Source of the DNA: Glandiceps talaboti
Taxonomy: Eukaryota; Hemichordata; Enteropneusta; Spengelidae
Direction: 5' to 3'
DNA length: 64,000 bases
Assembly: GCF_964340395.1 (NCBI RefSeq)
Contig: NC_135567.1
Coordinates: forward strand, 8,999,158-9,063,157
Shown: piece by piece, positions 12,799 through 22,479 of the stretch
Layout of the letters: each line of letters starts with the position of its first letter
Position numbering within the stretch: position 1 is the first letter of the stretch
Notes under the pieces: model-generated
Database searches by the model: none
What the model was told of the DNA's origin: nothing
Seen by the model: the letters and a program-made list of their open reading frames with translations, nothing else
Made by a program: the position numbers and the translations under genes

Positions 12799-13528
12799 TC
12801 CAGACAAGGACGTTAAACCGGATCTTCCACCATGTGGTCCAGATTTACCAATCCCACTGACCAATGGATATTGGGTTGATAATATTACCTTTGTGCCCAT
12901 GATGTGTAGAAGTCAACAGTGGGCCAAAGAAGATAGTGAAAAGTGTCTCTCTGGAAAGCAATTATATCTAACTGGTGGATCAACATTAAAACAGATCAGA
13001 TCTAGCATTTCAGAACTGAACTTGGGCAATTATAATCTAACTTATAGTTTCATTGCTATGAGAGCTGGTGTCGCACAGAATCACAACACGATGGTTTTCG
13101 AGGCTGATTTCATCGATAGCATACCACAGAATGAATGTTCATCCGGGCAACTAGTTTTATTATTCAATTTATTTGTTCACATGTCACAGTGGTCAACTAG
13201 ATCTTATCTAGAGAGATTGTATTCCATCAAATTGGCTGTAGAAAGACTTTTAAAACGATGCCCAAAGTCAATAGTGATCATCAAGTTATCACATCCACCG
13301 ACTGCTAAGCTTACATTTGAATCCTATACCTCGTTTGCGAATCATATATATTATGATATGAGTAAAATGATTCGATGGGTGTTTGGGGGGATGGGTGTTC
13401 GGTTTCTGGATATTTGGGATCTTGTTCAATCCCACAAGGATATAGACCAGGTACACATGTCCATGTTAATAATTAGACAAGAACTGTATCTATTGTTATC
13501 ATATATGTGTCCAGATATGGTAAAATAA
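4870..13528 (+). CDS. NXPE-family (neurexophilin/PC-esterase-like) protein, 5 exons, complete
   Basis: Coding exons are 4870-4950, 9329-9651, 9991-10530, 11243-11295 and 12804-13528. Every junction has AG/GT signals and the phases match, giving 1722 nt = 573 residues plus TAA, close to the usual 550-560 of vertebrate NXPE proteins. Residues 7-25 form a hydrophobic signal-anchor, as in this type II, secretory-pathway family. Exons 2-3 encode the neurexophilin-like beta-sandwich domain; exon 5 encodes the C-terminal esterase-like domain with L-T-G-G-S-T-L-K-Q (Ser392) and a late D-x-x-H (Asp547, His550). Most NXPE proteins have no proven substrate; esterase or glycan-binding roles are inferred from the fold. 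Introns carry SINE, satellite and microsatellite DNA. No promoter could be defined. Family assignment is strong; the exact paralogue is unknown. Confidence 0.88.
5030..5940. other. NXPE intron 1, unremarkable part
   Basis: Open frames here (for example minus strand 5251-5547, 98 codons) show no known motif or splice pattern. No repeat was recognised. Confidence 0.4.
5951..6260 (+). mobile_element. tRNA-derived SINE
   Basis: Starts with GTGATGGTCGAATGGTTAGA, an A-box-like tRNA head (Leu/Ser type), followed by GGTTTGGAATCTGCAGG and a degenerate B box near 6005-6018. A non-tRNA body follows (CCTTGGGCAAGATTCGAACC ... GGGACCTAGTAGG). It lies in the first NXPE intron. The anticodon arm is not intact, so it is not a tRNA gene. 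Confidence 0.65.
6261..7177. other. NXPE intron 1, no feature recognised
   Basis: AT-rich sequence without a convincing open frame, RNA gene or repeat. Confidence 0.4.
7178..7289. mobile_element. Short inverted-repeat (MITE-like) element
   Basis: Arms at 7178-7196 (TATGTTATTTGCTAAATAC) and 7271-7289 (GTATTTGGCAAATAACATA) are complementary at 18 of 19 positions around a ~74-bp centre. No coding capacity. Target-site duplication not clear. Confidence 0.5.
7630..8395. repeat. 69-bp satellite with 276-bp higher-order period
   Basis: About 11 units marked by ACAACCCATAACACCAAAGT and TTTCTGTATGTA. Segments at about 7789-8025 and 8065-8301 are almost identical at a 276-bp offset (4 x 69), a higher-order repeat. 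Open frames across it are by-products of the repeat. Confidence 0.9.
8398..8475. repeat. Perfect 18-bp inverted repeat between two satellites
   Basis: Arms at 8398-8415 (TAAAAGTATACTGTTTCA) and 8458-8475 are exact complements with a 42-bp loop. They sit exactly where the 69-bp array ends and the next array begins. Confidence 0.8.
8495..8860. repeat. ~67-bp tandem repeat, about 6 units
   Basis: Units contain AGTGTAGCACATATAGAAAG followed by TGCTTT. Units are diverged and spaced about 60-75 bp. Confidence 0.8.
9991..10530 (+). CDS. NXPE-like gene, exon 3: neurexophilin-like domain
   Basis: The exon follows TTATTCTCAG and ends at AAAAC|GTAAGT. It encodes residues 135-315. Family landmarks are a G-x-x-x-x-V-x-I-x-A-x-D start, the R-x-x-G-G-D-F turn, D-x-G-N-G-T-Y-x-V-x-F (here DYDNGTYSVYF), the W-E-G-E-V-x-I-x-I strand, and a late Cys-rich segment (CEF, ICDKPSRLSC). 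This is the normal order in NXPE proteins. A 21-bp stray copy of the end of the neighbouring minisatellite element lies about 50 bp upstream of the acceptor. Confidence 0.85.
10540..11235. other. NXPE intron 3, with (GTCT)n
   Basis: (GTCT)n at about 11140-11196 next to a CT-rich tract. No other feature. Confidence 0.6.
11690..11945. repeat. Interspersed repeat with GGTATCAGAAAGGGT words, copy 1
   Basis: After a poly-C run it carries GGGTATCAGAAAGGGTAT, CAACCTGGTGAATC, CTCTCGTCGCTCACGCCAC and GATCTAGGGC. The same word order recurs at 26430-26640, and related pieces lie at 12200-12320 and 28860-28980. It is an unnamed transposable element with no clear coding sequence. Confidence 0.6.
12200..12320. 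repeat. Interspersed repeat, GGTATCAGAAAGGGT family, copy 2
   Basis: Contains GGTATCAGAAAGGGTAGAC, TTGGTATCACAACA and GTGAGGAGCCTCCCCGTAAT, colinear with 28860-28980. Confidence 0.6.
12717..12797. repeat. (TA)n microsatellite at the end of NXPE intron 4
   Basis: About 40 TA units run to within 6 bases of the exon 5 acceptor. Length variation here could affect splicing. Confidence 0.95.
12804..13528 (+). CDS. NXPE-like gene, exon 5: C-terminal esterase-like domain and stop
   Basis: The acceptor CTTCCAG directly follows an 80-bp (TA)n tract, so the (TA)n forms the end of the intron. The exon starts with the family's P-P-C-x-P block, then V-P-x-x-C-R, then LTGGSTLKQ where family members usually have G-D-S-T-L-R-Q: the Asp next to the Ser is Gly here. 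A W-D aromatic segment, D-x-x-H and a hydrophobic L-L-L-S-Y-M-C end follow. The last codons (Asp-Met-Val-Lys-stop) match the first unit of the adjoining minisatellite element. Confidence 0.85.
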
Positions 13529-15643
13529 CCGTTTCATCTATGTCAAATAACCATTTTATGTATGTGAAATAACCATCATTTCATTTAGGGGAAATAACAG
13601 TAGAACTACATGTATATGGTCAAATGACTTTCAATAACCTTTTTATCTATGGTGAAATATTTCATATATGGTGAAATGACAGTTGCACATTCTCTTTTCC
13701 AATATTGTGAAATAACGGTTTAATATATGCTGCAATAATCGTTTGACATATGGTGACACAATCATTGTATATCTTTTCTATATAGTGGCAAATGTCGGTT
13801 TCATATACAGTGATATACAGTTTCATTTAATGTGGAAATAACAGTTTCATTTAATGTGGAAATATTAGTTTCATATAAGGGGAAATATTAGTTTCATATA
13901 AGGTGAAATAACAGTTTCATATAAGGGGAAATATTAGTTTCATATAAGGTGAAATAACAGTTTCATATAAGGTGAAATAACAGTTTCATATAAGGGGAAA
14001 TAACAGTTTCATATAAGGTGAAATAATAGTTTCATATAAGGGGAAATATTAGTTTCATATAAGGTGAAATAACAGTTTCATATAAGGGGAAATATTAGTT
14101 TCATATAAGGTGAAATAACAGTTTCATATAAGGGGAAATAACAGTTTCATATAAGGTGAAATAACAGTTTCATATAAGGTGAAATAACAGTTTCATATAA
14201 GGTGAAATAACAGTTTCATATAAGGTGAAATAACAGTTTCATATAAGGTGAAATAACAGTTTCATATAAGGTGAAATGTTAGTTTCATATAAGGGGAAAT
14301 AACAGTTTCATATAAGGGGAAATAACAGTTTCATATAAGGTGAAATAACAGTTTCATATAAGGTGAAATAACAGTTTCATATAAGGTGAAATAACAGTTT
14401 CATATAAGGTGAAATAACAGTTTCATATAAGGTGAAATAACAGTGTCATATAAGGTGAAATAACAGTTTCATATAAGGGGAAATAACAGTTTCATATAAG
14501 GTGAAATAACAGTTTCATATAAGGTGAAATAACAGTTTCATATAAGGTGAAATAACAGTTTCATATAAGGTGAAATAACAGTGTCATATAAGGTGAAATA
14601 ACAGTTTCATATAAGGTGAAATAACAGTTTCATATAAGGTGAAATAATACTTTTATATAATGTGGCAATAACAGTTTCATATAAGGGGAAATAACAGTTT
14701 CATATAAGGTGAAGTAACAGTTTCATATAAGGAGAAATAACAGTTTCATATAAGGGGAAATAACAGTTTCATATAAGGGGAAATAACAGTTGCATATAAG
14801 GTGAAATAACAATTTCATATAAGGTGAAATAACAGTTTCATATAAGGAGAAATAATAGTTTCATATAAGGGGAAATAACAATTTCATATAAGGGGAACTA
14901 ACAGTTTCATATAAGGGGAACTAACAGTTTCATATAATGTGAAATAACAGTTTCATTTAAGGTGAAATAACAGTTTCATATAAGGTAAAATAAAAGTTTC
15001 ATATAAGGTGAAATAACAATTTCATATAAGGTGAAATAATACTTTCATATATGGTGAAATAACCGTTTAATATATTGTGGAAATAACAGTTTCGTACAGA
15101 ATAATACAAATTTCACATACAGCGAAATAAACGTTTTGTATCTGGTCACATAATCGTTTCAACAATGGAAAAACAACAGTTTGATATATGGTGAAATAAA
15201 TGTTTGATATTTGGTGAAATAACTTTGATGTATGGTATAGTAACAGTTTGATATATGGTGAAATAACAGCTTCACATATGGTAAAATATGCGTTTGATCA
15301 GTGATGAACTAACAGTTTGATATATGGTGAAATAACAGCTTGATATATGATGAAACAAACGTTTGATACTAAGTTTATGGTAAAATAACGATGCCATATA
15401 ATGAGGAAGTTTAATGCTATACATGGTGGTAATATTGTACTCTCTTTGCACAAGTTGATAATAACTTGAAGGTTTGGAAAGGGAAATGCATACACAATCG
15501 TTCTACCAAACCAGAGTGACTATAGAGTTTCAATTAGGCAGCACGGTGTTACTATCAAACCAGAGTGACTATAGAGTTTTTAATTAGGCAGCACGGTGTT
15601 ACTACCAAACCAAAGTGACTATAGAGTTTCAATTAAACAGCAC
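13513..15643 (-). mobile_element. Inverted-repeat element with minisatellite core, copy B (truncated, inverted)
   Basis: Read on the minus strand, 15643 to about 15060 matches the left end of copy A base by base over more than 400 bp (three terminal units, then the CCCTTTCCAAACC block). The 23-bp core follows, then A's distal part up to about 13513, where it stops without its other inverted end. The broken end coincides with the last codons of the NXPE gene. Confidence 0.72.
13795..15060 (-). repeat. 23-bp minisatellite core of element B
   Basis: About 55 units of the reverse complement of the copy A unit (CAGTTTCATATAAGGTGAAA). Two unit types, AAGGTGAAA and AAGGGGAAA, alternate in runs. Confidence 0.92.
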
Positions 15644-15669
15644 CGACTATCTTGCATACATACATGCAT

Positions 15670-15716
15670 AAATACAATGTACGTACGTACGTACGTGTAT
15701 GTATGCGTGCGTGAAT

Positions 15717-15765
<49 letters not shown>

Positions 15766-15970
15766 TGCACATATCCATGCAAGCATACATACATACATAC
15801 ATACATACATACATACATACATACATACATACACATACATACATACATACATACATACATACATACATACATACATACATGCATACATACATGCAAACAT
15901 ACATACATACATACATACATACATGCATACATACATACATACATACATACATACATACATACATACATAC
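15670..15970. repeat. (ACGT)n, (CA)n and (CATA)n microsatellites
   Basis: A short ACGT run is followed by (CA)n at 15720-15760 and interrupted (CATA)n to 15970. Long open frames here are repeat artefacts. Confidence 0.95.
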
Positions 15971-16074
15971 TGAGGTACTGTTCTGAGATACTCGTTTCTT
16001 CTTTAGGTGCTTCATCATTTGTCTCTTCTTTGGTGATTCAGGTGTTTCAGATTTTGTTTCTATTATTGTGTCTG

Positions 16075-16259
16075 ATTGTTGTTGTTGTTGTTGTTGTTGT
16101 TGTGGTGGTGGTGGTGGTGGTGGTGGTGATGGTGGTGGTTGTGTTGATTCTGTGTTGTTGTTTGTTTGTTTTTGATGCATCCTCAGCTGTTTTGTCACCA
16201 TTTTCAGTTGAGCCTTGTCTCTGTGTATCACCTAATGTGATGAAAGAAAAAAAATCAAC

Positions 16260-16291
<32 letters not shown>

Positions 16292-16298
16292 TTGATGT

Positions 16299-16332
<34 letters not shown>

Positions 16333-16345
16333 CATGATGATGATG
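16075..16345. repeat. Trinucleotide repeats (GTT)n, (GGT)n and (GAT)n
   Basis: (GTT)n then (GGT)n at about 16076-16140; (GAT)n at about 16258-16345. Open frames run through both (poly-Val, poly-Asp), but no flanking domain or splice site supports a protein. Confidence 0.92.
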
Positions 16346-16439
16346 GTTACCTGGGTTATACAGTTAATAAGATGAAATTCAAGAATTCCTTCCTGATTAA
16401 CACCTTACCAGGGTGTAACTAGCACTGACCTAGCCCAGT

Positions 16440-16705
16440 ATTAATATATGACTGGTGCAGACATCAATGCATTCAGTTGCTAACACACTGGTGATGTGTT
16501 AGTGTCAGCCTAGTGTTAGCACTGAGTTAGTCTGTGTTAACATAGGACTGGTGTAGGCATTAACCCTTCCAGTTGCTAACACATACGGGTGAGGTGTTAG
16601 TGTCAGCCTAGTGTTACCGCTGAGTTAGTCTGGTGTTAACATAGGACTGGTATAGACATTAACCCTTCCAGTTGCTAACACATACTGATGAGATGTTAGT
16701 AAATA
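16440..16705. repeat. ~97-bp tandem repeat, 2.7 units
   Basis: Units contain CCAGTTGCTAACACA, GTGTTAGTGTCAGCCTAGTG and GAGTTAGTCT...GTTAACATAGGACTGG. Confidence 0.85.
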
Positions 16706-16743
16706 TCTTGCTACAGACTGACAAAAGTGATATGTCTAGGTAA

Positions 16744-17150
16744 TTATTCACACCTCTGATTGGGCAAGGCTTTTTTATGAAGAAGGGAAATGATGCCCCT
16801 GTACCCTTCACGAGGATATTCACTACGTGATAGGATTAAATTATACAACTTACCGAGACACAGAGACACAATGTTTGAACAGTCTTTAAAAAAGTCAACA
16901 ACAAAACTATCAAGGAAAGCAGCCTTAATATTGCTACCAATTTTGATTGCATGACTGACTTCTTGTACAGATATTGCCTCATTAACAGAAGTTGGTGATT
17001 TTTTTTCACAATGTGGACAATGGTTATCATGCTTTTCTAACACCTTAAACATGCAACTGGCGGCGCCTGGGACCCTATTTTGCATATGACTGACTGTATG
17101 TTTGATGGTGGAGAACTTGTGATGACTCACTGGCGAGTAATCACCAAAAT
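16744..17150 (-). mobile_element. LINE reverse-transcriptase fragment (fingers region)
   Basis: Minus-strand frame reads F-V-V-D-F-F-K-D-C-S-N-I-V then KLYNLILSRSEYPREGYRGI and I-S-L-L-H-K-K, the usual segment before the R-G-I block of non-LTR reverse transcriptases. Upstream of it is the Q-E-V-S-H-A-I-K linker. Other fragments of the same family lie at 18282-19570, 22480-23203, 24070-24970 and 28982-29960. Confidence 0.78.
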
Positions 17151-17930
17151 ATAAACATTTCTGGGGTTTTCACATGCAAATGCCACATATTTGAATAATC
17201 CTGAATGACACACAATCTAAGCAGCTGTTTGCAGGGACTTTGTCTCATTGTATGAAACAAACAGACCGATGTTCAACTAATTTGTGTATCAAGTTACTAT
17301 CCTACGACATTCACAAACAATTTGTACATGAGTACATGATTCATGACATGTGTGTTTCTCGGAGCACATAAAAAATGCTGAAAACAAAACCCAGAAGCTA
17401 GTGCTCTGTACAGCAGTTTGAATTTCCCGCATTTGCATAGATTAGCCATAATCCTCTTTATATAGGGCAGTTCTGTCTTTAAGTATGGTATAATTGAAAC
17501 CAAAACATTAAGAGATTACTGGTAATCGTCATTCACAAGTAAACCCTTTTAACAGCAAATACCATCTGTGCCAATTATGTAATTTCTAATAGACAAGTCA
17601 ACATTTTTATGAACATGAAAATGTTCTCTCTGTAGTGAAAATATGGCACAATTTTATTTATTTTTTTAAATGTTTTATTAATACCCAATAGAACGTTTTG
17701 CAAGATTACGTACACTTAAACAAACAAAATGGACAAACTCGGACAAAAGTTACAGAGGCATAGGGCTCTTTAAAACATATCCACTTACATTACCAGAGTA
17801 CATTCTTATGATCTCTTTTAGATATCGATAGGTTCTATCGAGAGCGATATTATTATTGGAAATCGCCTCAGAACTCGCAAAATTAAGCTAGTTGTAAAAA
17901 GCTCCAGATGTCTCATATTTTTAAAGGGTG
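17150..17930. other. 5' flank of signal-peptide exon copy 1, repeated block
   Basis: From about 17500 the sequence is shared with 19600-19905 and 21580-22080 (GAGATTA...TTCTCTCT...GTGAAAATATGGCA, TGTTTTATTAATAC, TTGCAAGATTACGTA), so promoter-side sequence was copied with the exon. Confidence 0.6.
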
Positions 17931-17998
17931 TGGTCCTCAGTTCGTTTGTTAGTCAGGAGAAGCAAACGACTGATCATGTTAAGTTAAGAAAAGACGAG

Positions 17999-18098
17999 AT
18001 GAAGACGACCTTCGAACTGATTTGCATTGTGATTTTCGGAATTATTGTAAAAACAGCATTCGTCGATTGTCAGGAGTTTGGCATTACTTCAAATGCCG
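17999..18098 (+). CDS. Signal-peptide-like first exon, copy 1 (intact)
   Basis: An ATG opens MKTTFELICIVIFGIIVKTA then F-V-D-C-Q-E-F: a basic start, a hydrophobic core and a cleavage-like region, the build of a secretory signal peptide. After 33 codons plus 1 base there is a donor-like GCCG|GTGCGTAT. The same exon plus several hundred bases of 5' flank recurs at about 22.1, 23.3 and 25.1 kb. No downstream exon could be recognised, so the product is unknown. It may be an exon of a lost or distant gene, or part of a repeat. Confidence 0.45.
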
Positions 18099-18281
18099 GT
18101 GCGTATATTTATAGAAGAAAACAAAGCGCCTTCTGGTCTATGTTTCATCTTTTCTTGGCAATTGGTGACAATTGTACACTAAATTAACATCACTTGGGCT
18201 TACTATCACAAAACTGACTGAAACAAAAAATATATCTGACAGTTTCTAGAATTTTAATGCAACGTTTGTTTTTAAAATAGC

Positions 18282-19570
18282 ATAATGGTTGTCTGTCACA
18301 CTCGCCTAAAACAGCCCCCTTTGTTAGCAGTACTGTCAACACCTTTTAAAAATCTACACAATTTCGACTAAACACGTCCAATACACTCTGAATATTCATA
18401 GCCCCATATTTTGCTTCCATAGCAAAATATGGGAACAATCTCGGTGTCTACATTTTTAGTACGTTTTGAAGGGACATACCTCCCATCTTCTTATGGCCCT
18501 TTGAATGGAAAACACGAGCTTTAGAGGATTTAGTAGCCAAATTCGCTTTAGCTGGTGTCCATGACAACCATGACAAAATTAATAAACCGAGGGAGTCATG
18601 GTGTTCAACAACTTCAATTGTCTTGTTTACAAATTACCACTTTGTCATATTTCCTAATAATCCCTCGTTTCTGGAAACCATATTTTTTTATTTTGATAAA
18701 TTTACTTCCATTTGTCATTGCTTACAGTACCTTTCGAGATGGTTATTTTAAGCTATGTACAAATAGGTAGATCAGCTGTGTCACCAACGTCATCCACATA
18801 CATACATACGTACATAGGAATGCTAATTGATAGGAAATCCTCTTTTACATAAACTACCCCAGATTCATTAGTATCCAGGTACCTTGATAATTCATGTATA
18901 AATAAGGAAAACAAAAGAGGACTTAGCATACAACCTTGTCGTTTTTCAATATTGCATTTAGAATAATCAGTTAAGACACCTTTACAACGTACACAAGACT
19001 CCAGCTGCGAATATATTGACCCTTAAAATATTTAATATTTTGCCATGAATACCGACAGAAGTAAGTCTCTACCACAACAAAACGTGATAAAAATTACATA
19101 AACACGACCACATTTAACAGAAATGTATTTTTGCATGAAAGACTGGAGACAACAAATATTGGCCACAGTTGAGTAACACATTCGAAAACTGCTTCCACCA
19201 AAATATTCTTTTCCCTGACCCATGCTGACTAATTTATCATTCGAAACCGTAGTAAAGATCTTGCTACAGACTGACAAAAGTTATATGTCCCGGTAATTAT
19301 TCACACCTGTGATTGAACGCTTTTTAAGAAGAGAGGAAATGATGCCCCTGCACCTTTCGTGATAGGATTAAATTATACAACTTACCTAGATACAGAGACA
19401 AAATGTTTGAACAGACTTTAAAAAAATCAACAAGAAAACCATCTGGGAAAGGACCCTTACTATTGCTATAAATTCTGATTGCATGACTAACTTATTGTAC
19501 GGATATTGCAGAAGTTGGTGAGTTTTACTCACAATGTGGACAATGGTTATCATGGTTTTCTGACTCATTC
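18282..19570 (-). mobile_element. LINE fragment, same family, rearranged
   Basis: On the minus strand: FVTNAE-like linker and F-F-K-S-V-Q-T-F near 19400, CYSTVANICCLQSFMQKYIS near 19150, then the C-terminal region near 18480-18620. Frames are broken repeatedly. Colinear with 28982-29960 across the 3' half. Confidence 0.72.
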
Positions 19571-19599
19571 AGTATGGTATAATAGAAACCGAACCAAAC

Positions 19600-19905
19600 C
19601 AATAAGAGATTATTAGTATTTGTCATTCACCAGTAAACCCTTTTAACAGCAAATACCGTTTCTTCCTTTAATGTAATTTGTAATAAGCAAGCCAACATTT
19701 TTATAACCATGAATATCTTCTCTCTCAAGTGAAAATATGGCAGAGTTGCTTGCTTACTTTATTGTATTTATTTTTTAAATGTTTTATTAATGCTCAAAAG
19801 AACTATTTGCAAGATTACGTACACTTATAATCAAACTAAAGGGACAAACTAGGACAACAGTTACAGACACACAGGGTTCTTTAAAAATATCCACTTACAT
19901 TACAT
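19600..19905. repeat. Copy of the exon-cassette 5' flank without the exon
   Basis: Matches 17500-17800 and 21580-21880, but then enters a (CAGA)n tract instead of the signal-peptide exon. A truncated copy of the cassette. Confidence 0.6.
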
Positions 19906-19908
19906 CAA

Positions 19909-19939
19909 TCTCACAGACAGACAGGCAGACTAACTGACT

Positions 19940-19991
<52 letters not shown>

Positions 19992-19998
19992 GGCAGGC

Positions 19999-20047
<49 letters not shown>

Positions 20048-20054
20048 GGCAGGC

Positions 20055-20087
<33 letters not shown>

Positions 20088-20096
20088 GGCAGACAC
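19909..20096. repeat. (CAGA)n microsatellite
   Basis: About 45 CAGA/CAGG units. The 103-codon Cys-Leu-Ser-Val open frame is an artefact. Confidence 0.95.
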
Positions 20097-20099
20097 ACA

Positions 20100-21580
20100 T
20101 TTATCACATCTAACATATATCCTTCCCTTAAATGGAAGGTAACAAAAATAGTTATGGTGACGTGCAATACAAATGTTTCATTTGTAATCGAACCCAACAA
20201 GGCCATCTGGTGATCATTTTAAGGGCGAATCAAAATGTTAACACGTAATCCAATTTATTTTCTCAGTAAATATTTCAGTTTTGTTACTTTAAAATATTTA
20301 GCAGTTAAACACCGTCAAGTTTCATTTTCGCCGTATTTTTATGAATTAAGTATAAGTTACACGTTTAATTGTGGACAATTGTTGATGTTCAAATTGTGTT
20401 ACGATGTATTGAAAAAGACGGTCCACCTATTTTCAATGCGTTCTAACATTGATGTATATTGCACTGACAGTTTGTATTAGAGGCCAAATATTGACGTTTG
20501 GATATGATTATGTCGTAATATGTGTTACGCGAGTAGGGCGATTGAGAATCCGATCCGAACCCTTAAACATGCAGTGTGTTGTGATATTATTAATGTTTAA
20601 GATACGTGCAAACTCCCACGGTTTCATATCTTTATTTCATTCTGACCGATGAGCATGACAGTTGGATATGAAGACCAACTTTGAAATCTTATTTCGGTAT
20701 AGATTACCAAAATTTAGGAGCATCTTGTAAAAAGATTATTTTAGATGAGGTTCGACTCCCTGTCTAGCATTTCTTGTCAGCTTCACCTATCTAGCATTTA
20801 TCCCGAATTTGTCAAACACATGTAAAGCACTGCCTTTAATGATGCACTTAGCAAATACATGTCAGCGACGTGATCCAATTCATGTTTTAGTTTTTTGGGG
20901 TTTTTGTTGTTGTTGTTGTTAGTTTTATCATGTGGAAATGTTCGCATCAGTCAACGAGTTTCCTTTGGTCCTTATGAAGCTACCGCCTATCATTAGTTGC
21001 CATAGCATTCCGTTATATCATTGTTAGTAGTTAACAAAAGTCGGCTACAGATGTTCACTGTGACCCCAAGGTGTAAAGGTGAAAATACGATTTATGTCGA
21101 AATTATAGAGTTTTTGAGTACTCCTTGTCCTGTCCACATTGCATGAAAAGGAAATAATGCATCCAAACTGGTAATTAGGTTGTAGTTGTACAACATACCA
21201 CAGTTCAGGTGTGGTGTATACAGTCGCAGAATGGTTCACAATAAACATGTTTTGTTATAACAAAGGAAAAAATTGCCTCATGGAACATAAAACATCAAAA
21301 CTTCAGAAGGGTTGTTCTTCATCGTTTTTAAATAATTATAGAAATATGATGGATCACAAACATGTTTTCTCAGAAACCGTTCATATTTTCCCCATCCAGT
21401 TAATACAGTATTTCGCTGCCATACTGTATTATAAAATAATTAAATGTTGATGTTAATTTGATATCTGTGTCAAACTTGCGTTTGGAGGCCTATGCATTTG
21501 TTTTCATGATTTAATCTGATAATGAGTTTCAGCTTTCTTACAACACCAAAAGTTCAAACATTTTATTTTTCTATTAAGAG
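20100..21580. other. No gene recognised
   Basis: Several 65-80 codon open frames on both strands overlap and show no domain. Nothing repeat-like stands out apart from a short TTG run near 20905. Confidence 0.4.
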
Positions 21581-22094
21581 ATTATTACTATTTGTCAGTC
21601 ACCAATAAACCCTTGTGTACCAGCATCTAACAGAAAACACTATCTGGGGCAATTACGTAATTTGTAATAAACACGTGTACATTTTGATGAACCTGGAACT
21701 GTTCTCTCTCTCTAGTGAAAGTATGGTACAAAGTTGTTTACTTTTTTATTAATTATTTTAAATGTTTTATTTTTTATTAATACCCAATGGAACTTATTGC
21801 AAGAATACGTATATGGTAAAACAAACAAAAGGGACAAATTAGGATAAAAGTTACAGAGGCATAGGGTACTTAAAATATATCCAATTACATTACCATACTA
21901 CATTCTTATGATCTCTTTTTAAAATCGATGGGTTCCATTGCGAGCGATTTTATCATTGGAAATCGCCTCAGAGAACTCGCAAAAAAGCTATTTTTAAAAA
22001 GCTCCAGATGTCACGTGTTTTAAAGGGTGTGGTTCTCTGCTTGTTAGTTTGTTAGCCGGACAAGCACGCGAGTGTCGTGTCTGTTAAGTTAAGC
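21580..22094. repeat. 5' flank of signal-peptide exon copy 2
   Basis: Shares order and words with 17500-17998, including GGAAATCGCCTCAGA, AAAAAGCTCCAGATGTC and TTTAAAGGGTGTGGT, just upstream of the exon. Confidence 0.65.
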
Positions 22095-22203
22095 ATGGAC
22101 GAGAAGAAGAGGACCTTCAACATGTTTGGTATTGTGATTTTTGTTATTTTCTTGAAGACAGCATTTGTCGATTGTCAAAAGTTTAGCGTTTCTACTAATG
22201 ACG
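22095..22203 (+). CDS. Signal-peptide-like first exon, copy 2 (intact)
   Basis: ATG at 22095 opens M-D-E-K-K-R-T-F-N, then the hydrophobic FGIVIFVIFLKTAFVDCQ, ending at GACG|GTACGTAT in the same phase (+1) as copy 1. Differences from copy 1 are spread along the exon but keep the frame and the signal-peptide character, which suggests some past selection. The donor is stronger here than in copy 1. Downstream is LINE sequence; no second exon is seen. Confidence 0.48.
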
Positions 22204-22479
22204 GTACGTATATTTCTGGAAGAAAACAAAGCGCCATCTGGTCTATGTTTCTTCTTTTCTTAGCAATTCATCATAGTTTTACACTAACTGAACGTCACTT
22301 GTGCTTACGTTCCGAAACCGTACTGAACAAAATAGCTGACTGTTCCAAAAGACTTTCCGTAAACCACATTAATTTATCATATTTAAATTCATTTTTGTTC
22401 TATTGGAATTAAATTTCAATTTTTTATGATGAACTAGAAACGTTGCTCCTCCCCTATTAAAATGCAAGAACTAAAACCA

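Noticed and set aside
12259-12900. 213-codon minus-strand frame
   Set aside because: Driven by the (TA)n tract and lying antisense to the NXPE exon, with no recognised domain.
13795-15060. Regular 23-bp repeats resembling a CRISPR array
   Set aside because: There are no unique spacers, units are contiguous, and the surroundings are eukaryotic; it is a minisatellite.
15596-16422. Several 95-235 codon open frames on both strands
   Set aside because: They run through (CA)n, (CATA)n, (GTT)n and (GAT)n tracts; the length comes from the short period, with no domain or splice support.
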